A stretch of DNA of 64,000 nucleotides from Beta vulgaris subsp. vulgaris. Lineage: Eukaryota > Streptophyta > Magnoliopsida > Caryophyllales > Amaranthaceae. The number at the start of each line of letters is the position of its first letter. The stretch's first letter is position 1. The stretch is taken from positions 40,800,992 to 40,864,991 of the forward strand of contig NC_079203.1 of NCBI RefSeq assembly GCF_026745355.1, given 5' to 3'. Under the pieces are notes generated by a model that saw only the letters and a program-made list of their open reading frames with translations, had not been told where the DNA came from and ran no database searches. The position numbers and the translations under genes are program-made. Below, piece by piece: positions 50,958 through 63,135 of this stretch.

Positions 50958-53900
50958 ATGTCTGGTAACAACAATAATTCACCTTTTAACTTACGTTCAA
51001 TCCTTGAGAAGGATAAATTGAACGGGAACAACTTCCTTGATTGGGAAAGGAATCTAAGAATTGTTCTTAGGTCCGAAGGTCGAGAGGATGTTCTTGAAAC
51101 CCCGATCCCAGTTTTAATACTACCTCTACTGATGCTGAGAAAGAGGCCCATAAGGCCGTTGCAGAAAGGTCAGTAATTGTTACTTGCCTTATGCTAGCGG
51201 CTATGGAACCAAGCCTTCAAAAGAGGTTTGCAAGCTTGGATGCCTATAGCATTATCCGACAGTTGAAAACCATGTTTCAACAACAAGCTCGGATAGAGAG
51301 GTATGAAACTCACAAGGCTATTCTTGAGTGTTCGTTAGTTGAAGGCAAGCCGGTCGCCACTCATGTCTTCGAAATGATTGGTTATTTCGAAGCCATGGAG
51401 AGGTTGGGCTTTCCTTATAGCCAAGAGTTGGCTACTGACATCATTCTGCACTCACTTCATAAGGGGTTCAATACGTTTCGATTGAATTTCAATATGAACG
51501 GGGTGTCGAAAACCCTTGCTGAGTTACATGGGATGCTCATGACTGCCGAGCAAAACATCACTATTGCACCTAAGAAGGAAGTTCTTATGGTTCAAAAGGA
51601 AAAGGGTTTTAAGAAGGAATGGGCTGGCAAGAAAAAGCAAGATAAGGGCAAGCAAGTTGCCACTAAGACTGCTATTAAGCCACAGGCAAAGGCAAAGCCA
51701 AAGGTGGCCGCAAATGCCAAGTGCTTCTATTGTGATCAAATAGGTCATTGGAAGCGTAACTGCCCAAAGTACTTGAAGGATAAGAAGTCTGGGGCTTCTT
51801 CTTCAGGTATCTATGTCATTGACATTAATTTAGCAACCTCTACTTCTTGGGTATTTGATACCGGTTGTGTTTCTCACATTACTTCGAATGTGCAGGGACT
51901 AAGAAGGAGTAGAACCTTGGCTAAAGGAGAGGTGGAACTGCGAGTTGGAAATGGTGCAAGAGTTGCGCCGTTGCAGTTGGGACTTATAGTCTACCTTTGC
52001 CTTCTGGATTAATATTAGAGCTTAATAATTGTTATTACGTTCCTGCTATTACCAAAAACATTATTTCTATTCCTGTTTTGGATAATGAAGGGTTTTCATT
52101 TACAATTGAGAAAGGTTGTTTCTCTGTTTATTTGAATTCAATGTTTTATGCCACTGCTAAGAGGTCTAATGGTCTATATTACCTAGACTTAGACAAAGAT
52201 GTCCTTAACATAGACAGCAAAAAACATAGATCAAGCGATACTAATCCTACTTACTTATGGCATTGTCGTTTAGGACACATAAACGCGAAACGCATTCAGA
52301 AGTTGCATAAAGATGGACTTCTAACATCTTTTGACTTTGAGCCATTTGATGTGTGTGAATCATGTTTAATGGGTAAAATGACAAAGTCACCTTTTACTGG
52401 AAAGGGTGAAAGAGCCAGTGATCTATTGGGCCTAATACATACTGATGTATGTGGACCAATGAGCACAAAAGCTAGGGGAGGGTTTGGATACTTCATTACT
52501 TTTACGGACGATTTAAGTAGATATGGATATGTCTATTTAATGAAGCATAAGTCGGAATCATTTGAAAAGTTCAAAGAATTCCAGAATGAAGTCCAAAACC
52601 AGCTTGGCAAAACAATCAAAGCACTGCGATCCGATCGTGGTGGTGAATATTTGAGCCAAGAGTTTAATGATCACTTGAAGAGTTGTGGAATTCTTTCACA
52701 ACTCACTCCGCCTGGAACACCTCAGTTGAATGGTGTTTCGGAAAGGAGGAACGAACTCTACTTGATATGGTTCGGTCTATGATGAGTTTTGCTGATCTTC
52801 CAATATCCTTCTGGGGATATGCTCTCGAAACTGCTACTTTCACACTTAATAGAACTCCATCAAAGGCAGTAGATAAGACACCATATGAGATATGGAGTGG
52901 AAAAGTTCCAAACTTGTCTTTTCTACGTATTTGGGGATGTGAGGTTTATGTAAAGCGTTTACTTTCAGATAAACTCGCCCCTAAATCAGATAAGTGTTTC
53001 TTTGTGGGTTATCCCAAGGAAACCAAGGGCTATTACTTCTACAATCGCACTGAGGGCAAAGTGTTTGTTGCTCGTCGTGGTGTCTTTTTGGAAAAAGATT
53101 TTATTTCCAAAAAGGCAAGTGGGAGTAATGTATTTCTCGAAGAAGTTCGAGAAGAGCAACAAATGGACATAGTTCATCCTATGTTAGAGACAACGACACA
53201 AGAGCCAGATGTTGGGCTTGAAGTAGTTCCTCCTTTGGAGGAATCTTCTCCCATAACTGACCAAGTGTTGGAGGACGTGCATCCCGTACACGAACCTCCT
53301 ATGTCCCACTCGAATCTAATTCGTGCGAAAATTCTCAAATTGTTGAGAAGAAAATTTCTCCTGTTGCAGCCCCTCGTAAGTCTAGTAGAACAAGAATACC
53401 AACCAAGAGGTTTGTTGATTTCTTGTTAACTGAAAATTCTGAGATAATGATTTTAGAATTTGAGGAACCTACTACTTACAAGCAAGCTTTGATGAGTGAA
53501 GACTCCGAAAAATGGCTCGAAGCCATGAGGTCCGAAATGGCATCCATGTCTGAAAATCAAGTATGGGACTTGGTAGATTTGCCCGATGGGATCACACCTA
53601 TTGGTTGCAAATGGGTTTTCAAAGTGAAAACAGACAAGGATGGTAATATTCAGGTTTACAAAGCAAGGTTGGTTGCAAAAGGGTTCAAGCAAGTTCATGG
53701 TATAGACTATGACGAAACCTTTTACCGGTAGCCATGCTTAAATCCGTTCGGATACTCCTAGCGATCGCCGCCTTCTATGATTACGAGATTTGGCAAATGG
53801 ATGTCAAAACCGCTTTCTTGAATGGGTTCTTGAAAGAGGATGTGTATATGACACAGCCGGAGGGTTTTGTGGATCCAGAAAATCCTAGGAGGGTATGTAA

Positions 53901-55040
53901 GCTTCAAAAATCCATTTATGGATTGAAGCAAGCATACGGAGTTGGAATCTTCGTTTTGATGAGGCAATCAAAGGTTTGGTTTTCTTAAAAATGGAGAAGA
54001 GTCTTGTGTTTACAAGAAGGAAAGTGGGAGTAACATAGTCTTCTTGGTCTTGTATGTAGATGACATACTTCTCATAGGAAACACATTCCCATGCTTGAGT
54101 CAGTCAAGGAATGGTTAAAAAGTTGTTTTTCTATGAAAGACCTCGGAAACGCCGAGTATATTTTGGGGATCAAGATCTATAGGGATAGGTCTAAGAGGAT
54201 GATCGGACTTAGCCAACGAACTTATATAGATAAGATCGTCACTAAGTTCAACATGGAAAACTCTAAGAGAGGCTTCCTACCCATGCAACATGGAGTGTCG
54301 CTTAGCAAGACTCAGTGTCCTTCTGGGCCTGATGAGATTAAGCGAATGAGTAATGTTCCTTATGCGTCAGCTATAGGGTCCATTATGTACTCCATGATTT
54401 GTACTCGCCCAGATGTTTCATATGCCTTGAGCATGTGTAGCAGATTCCAATCAAATCCAGGTGACGCACACTGGAGTGCAGCTAAGAATATCCTAAAGTA
54501 CTTGAGAAGGACTAAGGATAATTTCTTAGTGTATGGAGGTGAAAGTAAGTTAATTGTTGAGGGTTACACAGATGCAAGTTTCCAAACTGACAAAGATGAT
54601 TTCCGATCCCAATCTGGTTTCATCTTTTGTCTAAATGGAGGGGCAGTGAGCTGGAAAAGTTCAAAGCAAAGCACTGTCGCTGATTCTACGACAGAAGCTG
54701 AGTATATTGCTGCAGCAGATGCAGCAAAGGAAGCCGTTTGGATGAAGAAGTTCATTCTGGAGCTAGGAGTAGTGCCTAGTGTTGGAGATGGTATGTTTTA
54801 CATTGTGATAACAATGGTGCCATAGCTCAGTCTAAGGAACCAAGATCACATCAAAGATGTAAACATGTACTTAGAAAGTTTCATCTCATTCGAGAAATCG
54901 TTGAGAGAAAGGATGTAATAGTTTGCAAGGTTCATACGGATAGCAATGTCGCTGATCCTTTGACTAAACCTTTGCCACAGCCCAAGCATGAGAGTCATAC
55001 TAGGGCTATAGGGCTTAAGCATATAGGAGAGTGGGTTTAA
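50958..55040 (+). pseudogene. Copia gag-pol polyprotein gene, broken by nine -1 shifts
   Basis: Starts MSGNNNNSPFNLRSILEKD at 50958. Domains in order: gag core; CCHC knuckle CFYCDQIGHWKRNC (about 51723); protease WVFDTGCVSHIT (about 51848). Integrase pieces are LWHCRLGHINAKRI, then HTDVCGPM and DRGGEYLSQEF. RT pieces are [31 protein letters not shown] and the catalytic YVDDILL (about 54055). RNase H has TDASFQTDKDD and STTEAEYIAAADAAKEA, ending ADPLTKPLP before a TAA at 55038. The frame shifts near 51105, 51985, 52755, 53335, 53727, 53944, 53974, 54085 and 54797. Each shift equals one lost base, and the first and last frames agree with nine such losses. No stop arises from a substitution. The gene cannot make a working polyprotein as written. 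Confidence 0.9.
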
Positions 55041-55847
55041 TTGTGTACTATTTACTTTTAATTAGTTCACAGTTATAATTACTCGCTTTGATATGTTATG
55101 TTTATGTTTATCAATAAAAGTTTTGTTCTTATTTAATCTTGGTTTAGTATTAAATAAAACGTTCAAAGTATTTTATAACGTTTGATAGAATTGTCAAATA
55201 CGTGATTTGACAAATGGAACTCTATCCAGTGAACAGGAGTTATAATATACCTTAGTCCCTAGTTCGAATCATTAAGTTGAACGTAAATGATTCAATTTCA
55301 TGGACTAGATTGCAAGTTGATTGATAGGCAGTTTCATGGGCTATAGGGACATGGAGATGTCTAGTCATTTGCATAGGCTTGTATAGTTGATACACGCTGG
55401 GCAGACCTAGTGGGAGTTCTCTAAAAGGTTTATGAGACTCTTATTAATATATTTAGTGGATTCCTTTGACATGAGTATGAAACTGTTCTTACTTAAGGAT
55501 TAGTATGTTTTGACGCTGCAAAACGCCGTGCCGTGAAAGGAGGTCATAAAAGCAGCGATCGGAACTGCTATGAATTTAGTGGGAGTTTGGTCATACAAGA
55601 TTGGATAAGTCCTCCTAAGAGTTAGGATTGGTGTCTTGGCCTCTTGAAGAGTGAGAACTGAAAATGCATGGCCGTGCTCAAATGGATTAAGAAGTTAATC
55701 ATTTGTTTCGACAGTTCAAATCAGATTTCAAGGAACGACTTGAATATTGGTATGATGAACATATGATGTTATCATTCATCAAGTTAGACATTAAGCGACT
55801 TAAGGAGTTTGAAGGTTACACACTTGTTCTTAGACAAGTGGGAGATT
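55041..55847 (+). other. Copia 3' region and polypurine tract
   Basis: A non-coding stretch between the pol stop and the 3' LTR. The polypurine tract AAGTGGGAGAT lies directly before the LTR (55837-55847), as needed for plus-strand priming. No additional ORF or env-like gene is visible. Confidence 0.75.
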
Positions 55848-56549
55848 GAAGGATTTTGTCCTCGATCAAGTGTAATAAACTAAATAATATTAGGATAAGT
55901 TATGGAGATAATATATTCAATAATATTATATGATCACAACGTTTTGCTAGAAGCTAATTGTGGTTTGTTGGACTAATATGATTAGGGCCAACTACTAATA
56001 TCATTGAGTCCTATGAGGTCACACAAGTAATGACACTTGGATATTTATCCAAATCCATTTGTGAAATGGGTTGCGCGGTTTGATGATGGATGGGAAGAGT
56101 TGTAACTCATGAGTTTATTAGACTCATAATGTATGACATTATGAGGCAAAATAAAGCCTCATGAAACACCTCTTTTGTAACCACCTTATATATTGATATG
56201 GGGTTACAAAGGTGTGCATATACTTTACAACTTCAGAGTGAAAAATCTGATTTTTCCCTTAGTCTTTTCACACTCATTTTCGGCCCTCACAAAAGTAAGA
56301 GAGTGCTTTTCTCTCTTCCGTACTAGCATACGTGGTGATCCAAGTGTTGTTCGTGGACCAACATTAGAGGAACGGCGCTTGACGTTCTAAGGTGATCTCC
56401 ACTAGAAGTTTGGTGAAAAGAGGAACATACGCATCAAAGGTATAATTCTATACTAATGTTTGATTCATACTAATTTATGCAATGATCTTGGGATAGATGT
56501 ACAAGTATTTGATACTTGATTTTCCGCATTATGCATCTAAGTTCCTACA
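55848..56549 (+). repeat. Copia 3' LTR (702 bp)
   Basis: Same sequence as the 5' LTR apart from about two substitutions and four short deletions (1, 3, 1 and 3 bases). It starts directly after the polypurine tract and ends at the ATTTT duplication. Confidence 0.93.
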
Positions 56550-57626
56550 ATTTTACTAACCTACCCTTTAATTAATCATCCTAATTCAAAACCCTCCATC
56601 CCTCTTCCCTCAAAAAAGAACCTCATCCCTCATCACTCTCTCATGTCACTACTGACTACACACAGCTTCGTCATCTTCATCACTTATTTTAGATCAAGAT
56701 ATTGACCAAAGATTCCATACAATAATACAACAATACATGTAAATAACAATAGTTCTCTCTTACTACCAGCCATCAAACGAACAGTTAATAGTATATTGTA
56801 CAATTTCTATCAACTTTTACAGTAATCACTACGATATTATCAAAATTGTTTCTGTTATGAATGTTCAATGTAGTTTACTTGCTCACGAGCTATAATTCGT
56901 ACTCGAGTTTGCTCTCAAGTGAAATAGGGATTGCCCTTGATTATAGGTATTCTGGAATTGATGTAAATTTAATCTGTAATCTCAACAAGGCAGAGAAGAA
57001 CATGGTTTCTTAATTCCTCAAAGAAGGCATGCCAAAATTTGTCAAATCATAAGAACATTCATGAATCAAAAACCTAGAAAAAACATTCCTATCAAGTAGC
57101 ACAAAGGCTATTGTGTTTGTGCTGCACCATATAGTGATATAACTAAGAAAGTAGTACAAACTTTAAACAAATACAAATGTAATAATGGAAATTATATATG
57201 TAATGGTTCTCAAAAGATTTATGAAAACTTTTTCACAAGCTTCACTGAATCATCTCATCATCATTATCATCAACCAAGAATAGTTCTTGCTACCTAGCAA
57301 TCAAAAGTTTGCCAAGCTGTATACTAATCCACGCAAGCTTCAACAATAGAAGGACAAAACACAAGAATCCACGTTTAATTGATGGGTTTTTGTTTTTTTT
57401 TTTCAGAGAAGAAGGATTTTTTTTTATAATTAGGATAATTAACTAGAAGGTTAAGTTAGTAAATATATTTTAAATAATGGGTTAGCTAGATATTAAGTGA
57501 ATTAAGACCATTAAGTATAATTAGCTAAAGTAGGAGGTCAGTTGGTATAATTTTTTTTTTTTTGCCTGCCACCATATAGAAAAATCAAAACTAGGAGGCC
57601 ACCATGTAGAATTTCCCAAAAAATTA

Positions 57627-58440
57627 AAATATGTAATCAGGTTTGTGCATGGTTCTCATTATATAAGCTAATTCTGTTGGTCCTTCTCAGTTAAGGGTTT
57701 ACATGTTAGTCACTAATAAAGCTTATTATATATATATACATAAAATATCTTTGGTAATGGACTCATGGGTTATAAAGTCCCTTCTGAAGCAGAAAAGCCG
57801 TTCTTACAAATTACAATACACGAGTTCAAATCAGCTTTCTCATTTTTAATGTCATTGACGGGCCAGGACCCAGAAATAATCATGCATGTAACTAATTAAG
57901 GTTTTTTAGTACTTTATTTATTATGTAATAAGTAAGACACTTCTCTTTTGTATATAAGAGTCTTTTGAGAAAAACAATTCATTCATTTGACACGGAGGAA
58001 ATATATTTTGTCATTGATTTTTACCCCATATTTTTTTTGAAGAGGGAAATACACCATATATTCTAGTTACTGGCTGGCCAAGATCTGGGGCTAGTATACC
58101 TAATAAATTCTAGTTATATATATAGAAGTTGGATTAGTGAAGAATAGTTAATATAGAAAAATAGAGTAGGTTGTTAAGTTTCTAAATTGTATTAGGTTAT
58201 GCAAAGGAATGAAAAATAATAAATGAAGATTTTCCATGCACTTCTGTTTTTTTTCTTCTTGCCATATTTTGACTTTTATATTTGTTAACACACAATTTTA
58301 ATTAATTATTAATTATTGTTTACAACTTGTAGATACAAAATCATGTCTCCCCTATTTTATACCGATCGATGAAACATATCATCGTCCTAATTAGTCCAGT
58401 CCAAAGGAAGAGCTACTAAACGAGCTATCCAAAAACGTTT
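57627..58440. other. AT-rich intergenic DNA
   Basis: No gene or organised repeat recognised. A GACACGGAGGAAATATA sequence near 57990 is weakly Stowaway-like. Confidence 0.4.
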
Positions 58441-60650
58441 TTGAAATATAAAGTCCTTTTGTTATATTCAATCCCAATTATAAAGGCCCAAGTAATTATC
58501 CTGATAATTAATTGTATGACTATGGACAAAGGTCTTAAAGATAAATTCTCTAGACTCTTTAATTCTATAAATTATACTAGATTTTTGTCGAATGGAGAAA
58601 AATCTGATAGAGATTCGCTTGTATATTCCAAAGAATGATAAGTTTTATGCTTGTGCTGTAAATTTTTTAGAAAGGGGCATGGAAGGGGTCTTCTAGCAAG
58701 CGAAGGTTTTAGTGATTGGACTCATCTTAGTATTAGACTTAAAGAGCATGAGATAGGGGTAGAGCATGTTAAAAATATGACTACTTTGTATGAGTTGCAA
58801 TTAAGATTGTCTAAGAATAAAACTATAGATATGGTGGCTCAAAAACAATTTGCAAAAGAGAAAGAGCATTATTGGAAAATGTTTTACTAAGAATAATTTC
58901 AATGTTTAAATTTCTTACAAAACATAATTTAGCTTTTCGTGGTAGTAATCAAAGATTGTATGAAAATAGTAATGGAAATTTTTTGGGTTTGGTTGAGATG
59001 TTAGTAGAGTTTGATCCCGTTATTCAAGAACATGTTCATCATATAACTAACAATGATCTCCATTTTCATTATCTTGGCCATAACATTCAAAATGAGTTGA
59101 TACTTTTGCTTGCTAATGCAATAAAATTTGAGATCATAAAAAAACTAAAGTATGCTAAGTATTTTTCTCTTATTCTAGACTGTACTCCTGATACAGTCAA
59201 CAAGAACAAATGTCTATGATCTTTAGATATATGAATGTTTCTTCAAATTCAATAAAAATCGAGGAATCATTTTTGGGTTATTTAACTGTGAATCATACAA
59301 GTAGGCAAGGTCTTTTTAGTGTTTTACAAGATGAACATAAAATCCCTAGATCTTGACATAGATAATATTAGAGGACAAGGCTGTGATAATGGTACTAAAT
59401 TGAAAGGAAAACATCGAGTACAAAAAAGACTTTTGGATATAAATCGTAGAGCTTTTTATACTCCTTGTGGATGTCATAGTCTTAATCTAACATTGTGTGA
59501 TATGGCTAATAGTTGGAAAAGCTAAGGCTAAAGTTTTTTTTTTGGAGTTGTTCAATGTATTTACGCAATATTTACGAATTCTACTAAACGATGGAAAATT
59601 CTAAACGATAATGTGACAGGATTGACTCTTAAATCATTGTCATGTACTCGTTAGAAAAGTCGAGTTGAGAGTGTGAAAGCCATTAGATTTCAGATTACAG
59701 GCTTAAGGGAAGCTTTATTTCAAGTTGCTGAAATTGATCTTGTGATTCTAAGATAAGAAGTGAGGCTAAATCTTTAGCGATGAATGAAGTTGGTGATTTT
59801 GAGTTTTTGATGACAATAGTTATTTGGTATGACATTTTGTCTGTAGTGAACTTGGTTAGTAAGCATTTACAGGAAAAAGATATGTTGATTAATATTGCTA
59901 TTAAAAAGGTTAAGGGATTAATTTCTTTTTTTTGAGAAATATAGAGAAAGTGGATTTTTTTATGCCATTGATACTGCTAAAAACATAGCTATAGATTTGA
60001 ATATTGATCCAGTTTTCCCCAAAAGGCGCGAGATTCGAAGGAAAAAACGTTTTGATGAGAATTCAAGTGATATGGCAACATTGTCGGAAGAAGAATCATT
60101 TAGAATCAATTACTTATATCTTATTGATCATGCAATTTCTTCTCTCACTAAAAGATTTGAACAATACCAACAATACGAAGATTTATTTGGGTTTTTGTTC
60201 ATATATGGGAAGATTTATTCCTTGGATGATAAGATTTTAAAATCTTGTTGTATGAATCTTGAAAATGCACTTAAGAGTGGTGAACAATCTGACATTGATG
60301 GAAATGAATTGTTTTGGCAGTTGAAATTACTTAAAGAAGTCTTGCCAAATGAAAATATGAGACCAATTGATGTTTTGAGATTTTTATGAGATGTTGCTTG
60401 TTTTCCTAATGTAATGATCGCATATATAATTTTATTGACTATTCAGGTTACCGTTGCCTTTGCAGAGAAATAAGTTTTTCCAAGTTAAAATTGTTAAAAT
60501 CCTACTTGCGTTCGAAAATGTCACAAGATCGACTCCATGGACTAGCGATGATAGCCATCGAGAATGAATTCTTGGAGAAAATTGGTTAAGAAGAATTGAT
60601 TGATGATTTTTCTTCAAAGAATGCTAGAAGGGTTGAAATTTTCAAGTAGA
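58441..60650 (+). pseudogene. hAT-superfamily transposase, ZMYM1-like (dead)
   Basis: Pieces in several frames follow the order of plant proteins annotated as zinc finger MYM-type protein 1-like, which derive from hAT transposases. A TTF-type zinc-finger end region (58650-58890) is followed by a DUF4371-like core: FLGLVEMLVEFDPVIQEH, then YFSLILDCTPD near 59165. Next come GQGCDNGTKLKGKHRVQKR (about 59360) and CGCHSLNLTLCD. The C-terminal dimerisation domain reads LLKSYLRSKMSQDRL (about 60490) and IAIENEFLEKI. At least five frame changes or stops are present. No terminal inverted repeats were identified, so the ends are approximate. Confidence 0.75.
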
Positions 60651-61932
60651 ATTTGTATGTAGTAGACTAGAATATGTTGAATTTTGTTTGGAAAATGAAC
60701 AAATTTTATTAGTTATATGAACTTTTACTTTTTGATACTTATATAATGTCGTTTTTATTTACCCTTTGGGGACTCATTCTTAATTTAGCACAGGACCCCT
60801 AAATTATACGAGACAATCCTGATCTTTTTGTAAAAGAAAATTAATCCCATACCATGTTACTCAATATAGAGAAATTGACTAAAGTACAGTGGTTATACTT
60901 TGCAATTGCTGTAAAAAAAGACTAGTCCCAGACCAGGTTTGGTTGTACACTAACCTACATATATCCCTGTTTCCTTATGTTGATTGTATTAAAATTTAAC
61001 TGTTAGGTGATTGTACTTTACTACTCAGACGCTTCATTTTACCTTGATGTTTGTGTCAGCTAGGTAGTCATAGAAAAGGTTCACTTATCCTTGTTGGATG
61101 CTTGTAGCATGTTTGCTATTTCTCTAGAATTGAAGTACGTTGTAGTGTTTTGAGGATGTAGCATGCAGAGTGTAAATTTTCTAGCTGTAGATAGAGAGTG
61201 CAAACAACGCATGATCTTTTGAATTAGTTGCGCTGAATCTGTCATGGCTGGCAGATTTGTAGCTCAAGGATAATATGGTACAGCAAGAACAGATTATAAG
61301 ATTCCATGCCATGCTATTATTTAAACTCTTCAGACGAGGCCACTGCATAGCTCAGGAGGCAAGGGGTGTCATATGTTAGACTTTATCCCTACGATCGATT
61401 GGGAAGCTAAGGTCTCTCTTAGATCCTTTCTCCAATATGCACTAAAGTGCCTAAGCTACTACTTTTTCCTTTTCTTTTTGACGGTGAAGTGCCTACTACA
61501 TCACAGTTTCAGAAGTGAAATACAGTGGAGATATTTGATTTATTCCTATGTTAACCCAAGTCTAAAGATTGCCCATTGCTGGATTTTCAATCTTGCTGAA
61601 AATGGACAGGAAATAGATTATAGGTTGCTGTAAGCTAGGTTGCAAATAGACGGATACGGATACGGGTGCGGATTCGGGTACGAGGACAGAAAACGGCAAG
61701 ATTTTGCGTACCCATACAGGATACGTATCGTATCGGGTACGAGTACGGGTACGGGTACGTGATCTAGAAGAAGTACCCATGCTACATAGGCTGTAAGAAA
61801 GTGTAGCATCTACACACATAGAACAGTAGAGGAGTAGAGGAAAGGCAGCTTTAGGTAGTATATATATTCACCACGTATTCATATAGTTAGGAGATAGGAA
61901 TTAGAGTTTATGAACTAAGTTGGCTGTTATAA
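60651..61932. other. Intergenic DNA with a short GGTACG-type repeat
   Basis: No gene recognised. Around 61645-61762 the words GGATACGG, GGGTACG and GGTACGGGTACGGG recur in both strand senses (pairs such as GGATACG and CGTATC), giving a small degenerate array. Confidence 0.45.
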
Positions 61933-62345
61933 ATATTCTGTGCAGATCACTGCTGAACTAGAAAAGTCATCCCTTAATTTGTTTGTTCTTGTGTACGATA
62001 TGAGAATTACATCTCTCTTTGCAGATATATATGGGTGAAGACCTGCTAAACTTTTGGCAGGTGCTCCGCTTTAAGGCTCATTTCAAGTCAGTTGTTTCTT
62101 TAGATTAAAAAATATCAACTAGATACTTTTTCCTTCTGCTCGGCTAATAAACTTTATTAAAGCTACAACTCACTTGTTTTCATATTTTATTTTCCTGAAA
62201 ATTTGGTGTATATGAACACTTTCTCGTCCAGAGTCTTGTTGGACAATTTTCTCAACTTGTGGGAAAAGGTCGTTGAGGAGAGGTTACAATGTGCCCTCTA
62301 GATTTTGCACAAGCAACCTTGGATATGAAAGACCACGAGGTAATA
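61933..62345 (+). other. Exon-like islands, unidentified
   Basis: Three short stretches look like exons flanked by splice-type signals. TGCAG at 61942-61946 is followed by ITAELEKSSLNLFVLV. TTTGCAG near 62025 is followed by a frame reading MGEDLLNFWQVLRFKAHFKS. TCCAG near 62231 is followed by SLVGQFSQLVGKGR, a stop, and GEVTMCPLDFAQATLDMKD before GAGGTAAT. I do not recognise the protein. The stop and the lack of continuity suggest a decayed gene or chance. Confidence 0.3.
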
Positions 62346-62626
62346 TTTTGATTTCAATCTATTACTCTTAAGCTACTGCTGGTTTGAACTATGCATGATT
62401 ATCTCCGGAAATTTTCATAATATTTTGAACAAAATAGTATATAATCCTTAGCCTTCGCTCTTCATTTTTTCGATTTTCAATGTTATTCAGCTTCACCAAA
62501 AAGTCAGAAATTGGCACCTACGATAAAAATATGCTTAATGAGTTCTTAGACATCTTTTACGCTATGACTATTGCAGCACTACAGTTCTAATTTCATAGGT
62601 TAAAATCATTTATTCAACAAAAGATT

Positions 62627-62880
62627 GTGCTAGCCCCAAAGTTGGCGGTGTGCAGTGTGCACAGTATTGATGGATATTCTCTTGATGCTGTAAAGTTCAA
62701 AGGTAAGGCAGGTAGCACACTTGGTGTTTGGGCTGCTCATGGTGAAGGAAGGGCCTATTTCCCTAATACTGATATTCTTAACAGTGTTTTGGGTCCTTTT
62801 TTAGCCCTTTTGAAGTACTCTGATGACAATGGGAAACCAACACAGACCTACCCATTTAACCTCAATAGCTCACCTCTTAG
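62627..62880 (+). pseudogene. FGAM synthase (PurL-type) C-terminal fragment, cut by copia
   Basis: The frame reads VKFKGKAGSTLGVWAAHGEGRAYF followed by KYSDDNGKPTQTYPFNLNSSPL. This is the characteristic C-terminal glutaminase part of eukaryotic phosphoribosylformylglycinamidine synthase, an enzyme of purine synthesis. In an intact gene the NGSPLG motif is followed by a final block with PHPE-type catalytic histidine and the C-terminus; here the copia LTR begins immediately after SPL. No other FGAM synthase exon is evident upstream, so this is a fragment of a much longer gene (the family is about 1300-1400 residues). It is probably a pseudogene or a copied segment. Confidence 0.75.
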
Positions 62881-63135
62881 TGAAATGATTTCTTATTTAA
62901 TCAGTTTAGAGAGATTTTATTGAGAGAAATGAGATGATTCTCTCATTCAGAATTTTATGTATTTCATTGAATTAATTCTGCTACAACTCTAAGAGGTTTA
63001 TATAACCTCATTATTACACACAATAGGAGAATAACTAACTACCCTAAATTTAAGGAAAAGTAGTTACATCAGATATATAATTAGTTATAATCTATAGCAG
63101 CTGAACTAGCTGAGTCATCAGTAGGAGATATTTCA
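62881..63135 (-). repeat. 3' LTR of the minus-strand copia
   Basis: 255 bp with TG..CA ends and a 6-bp inverted terminal pair (TGAAAT/ATTTCA). The last 18 codons of the RNase H frame extend into it, as seen in compact copia elements. Confidence 0.65.

Larger units (their letters stand above)
48132..56549 (+). mobile_element. Ty1/copia retrotransposon, complete with both LTRs
   Basis: An 8418-bp element inserted in the Mutator-type element, with a 5-bp duplication ATTTT (48127-48131, 56550-56554). Both LTRs follow the TG..CA rule. The order is LTR, primer-binding site, a 2.1-kb leader, gag, protease, integrase, reverse transcriptase, RNase H, a 0.8-kb 3' region and LTR; integrase before RT defines copia. 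The two LTRs differ by about two substitutions and four small indels, so integration is recent. The single gag-pol frame is nevertheless broken nine times. TNT1-94-like proteins are the closest match I can name by recall. Confidence 0.93.
47977..57617. mobile_element. Mutator-type TIR element, split by copia
   Basis: The ends GGGAAATTCTACATGGTAGC (47977) and its inverted counterpart ending at 57617 are flanked by a perfect 9-bp duplication AAAAAATTA (47968-47976, 57618-57626). The inverted repeat continues for about 150 bp (for example TACTTAATGGCCTTAATT on the left against its complement near 57500). Without the copia insertion it is about 1.2 kb. The inner part (56550-57400) has no transposase. 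The 9-bp duplication and long TIRs fit a non-autonomous Mutator-like element. Confidence 0.82.
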
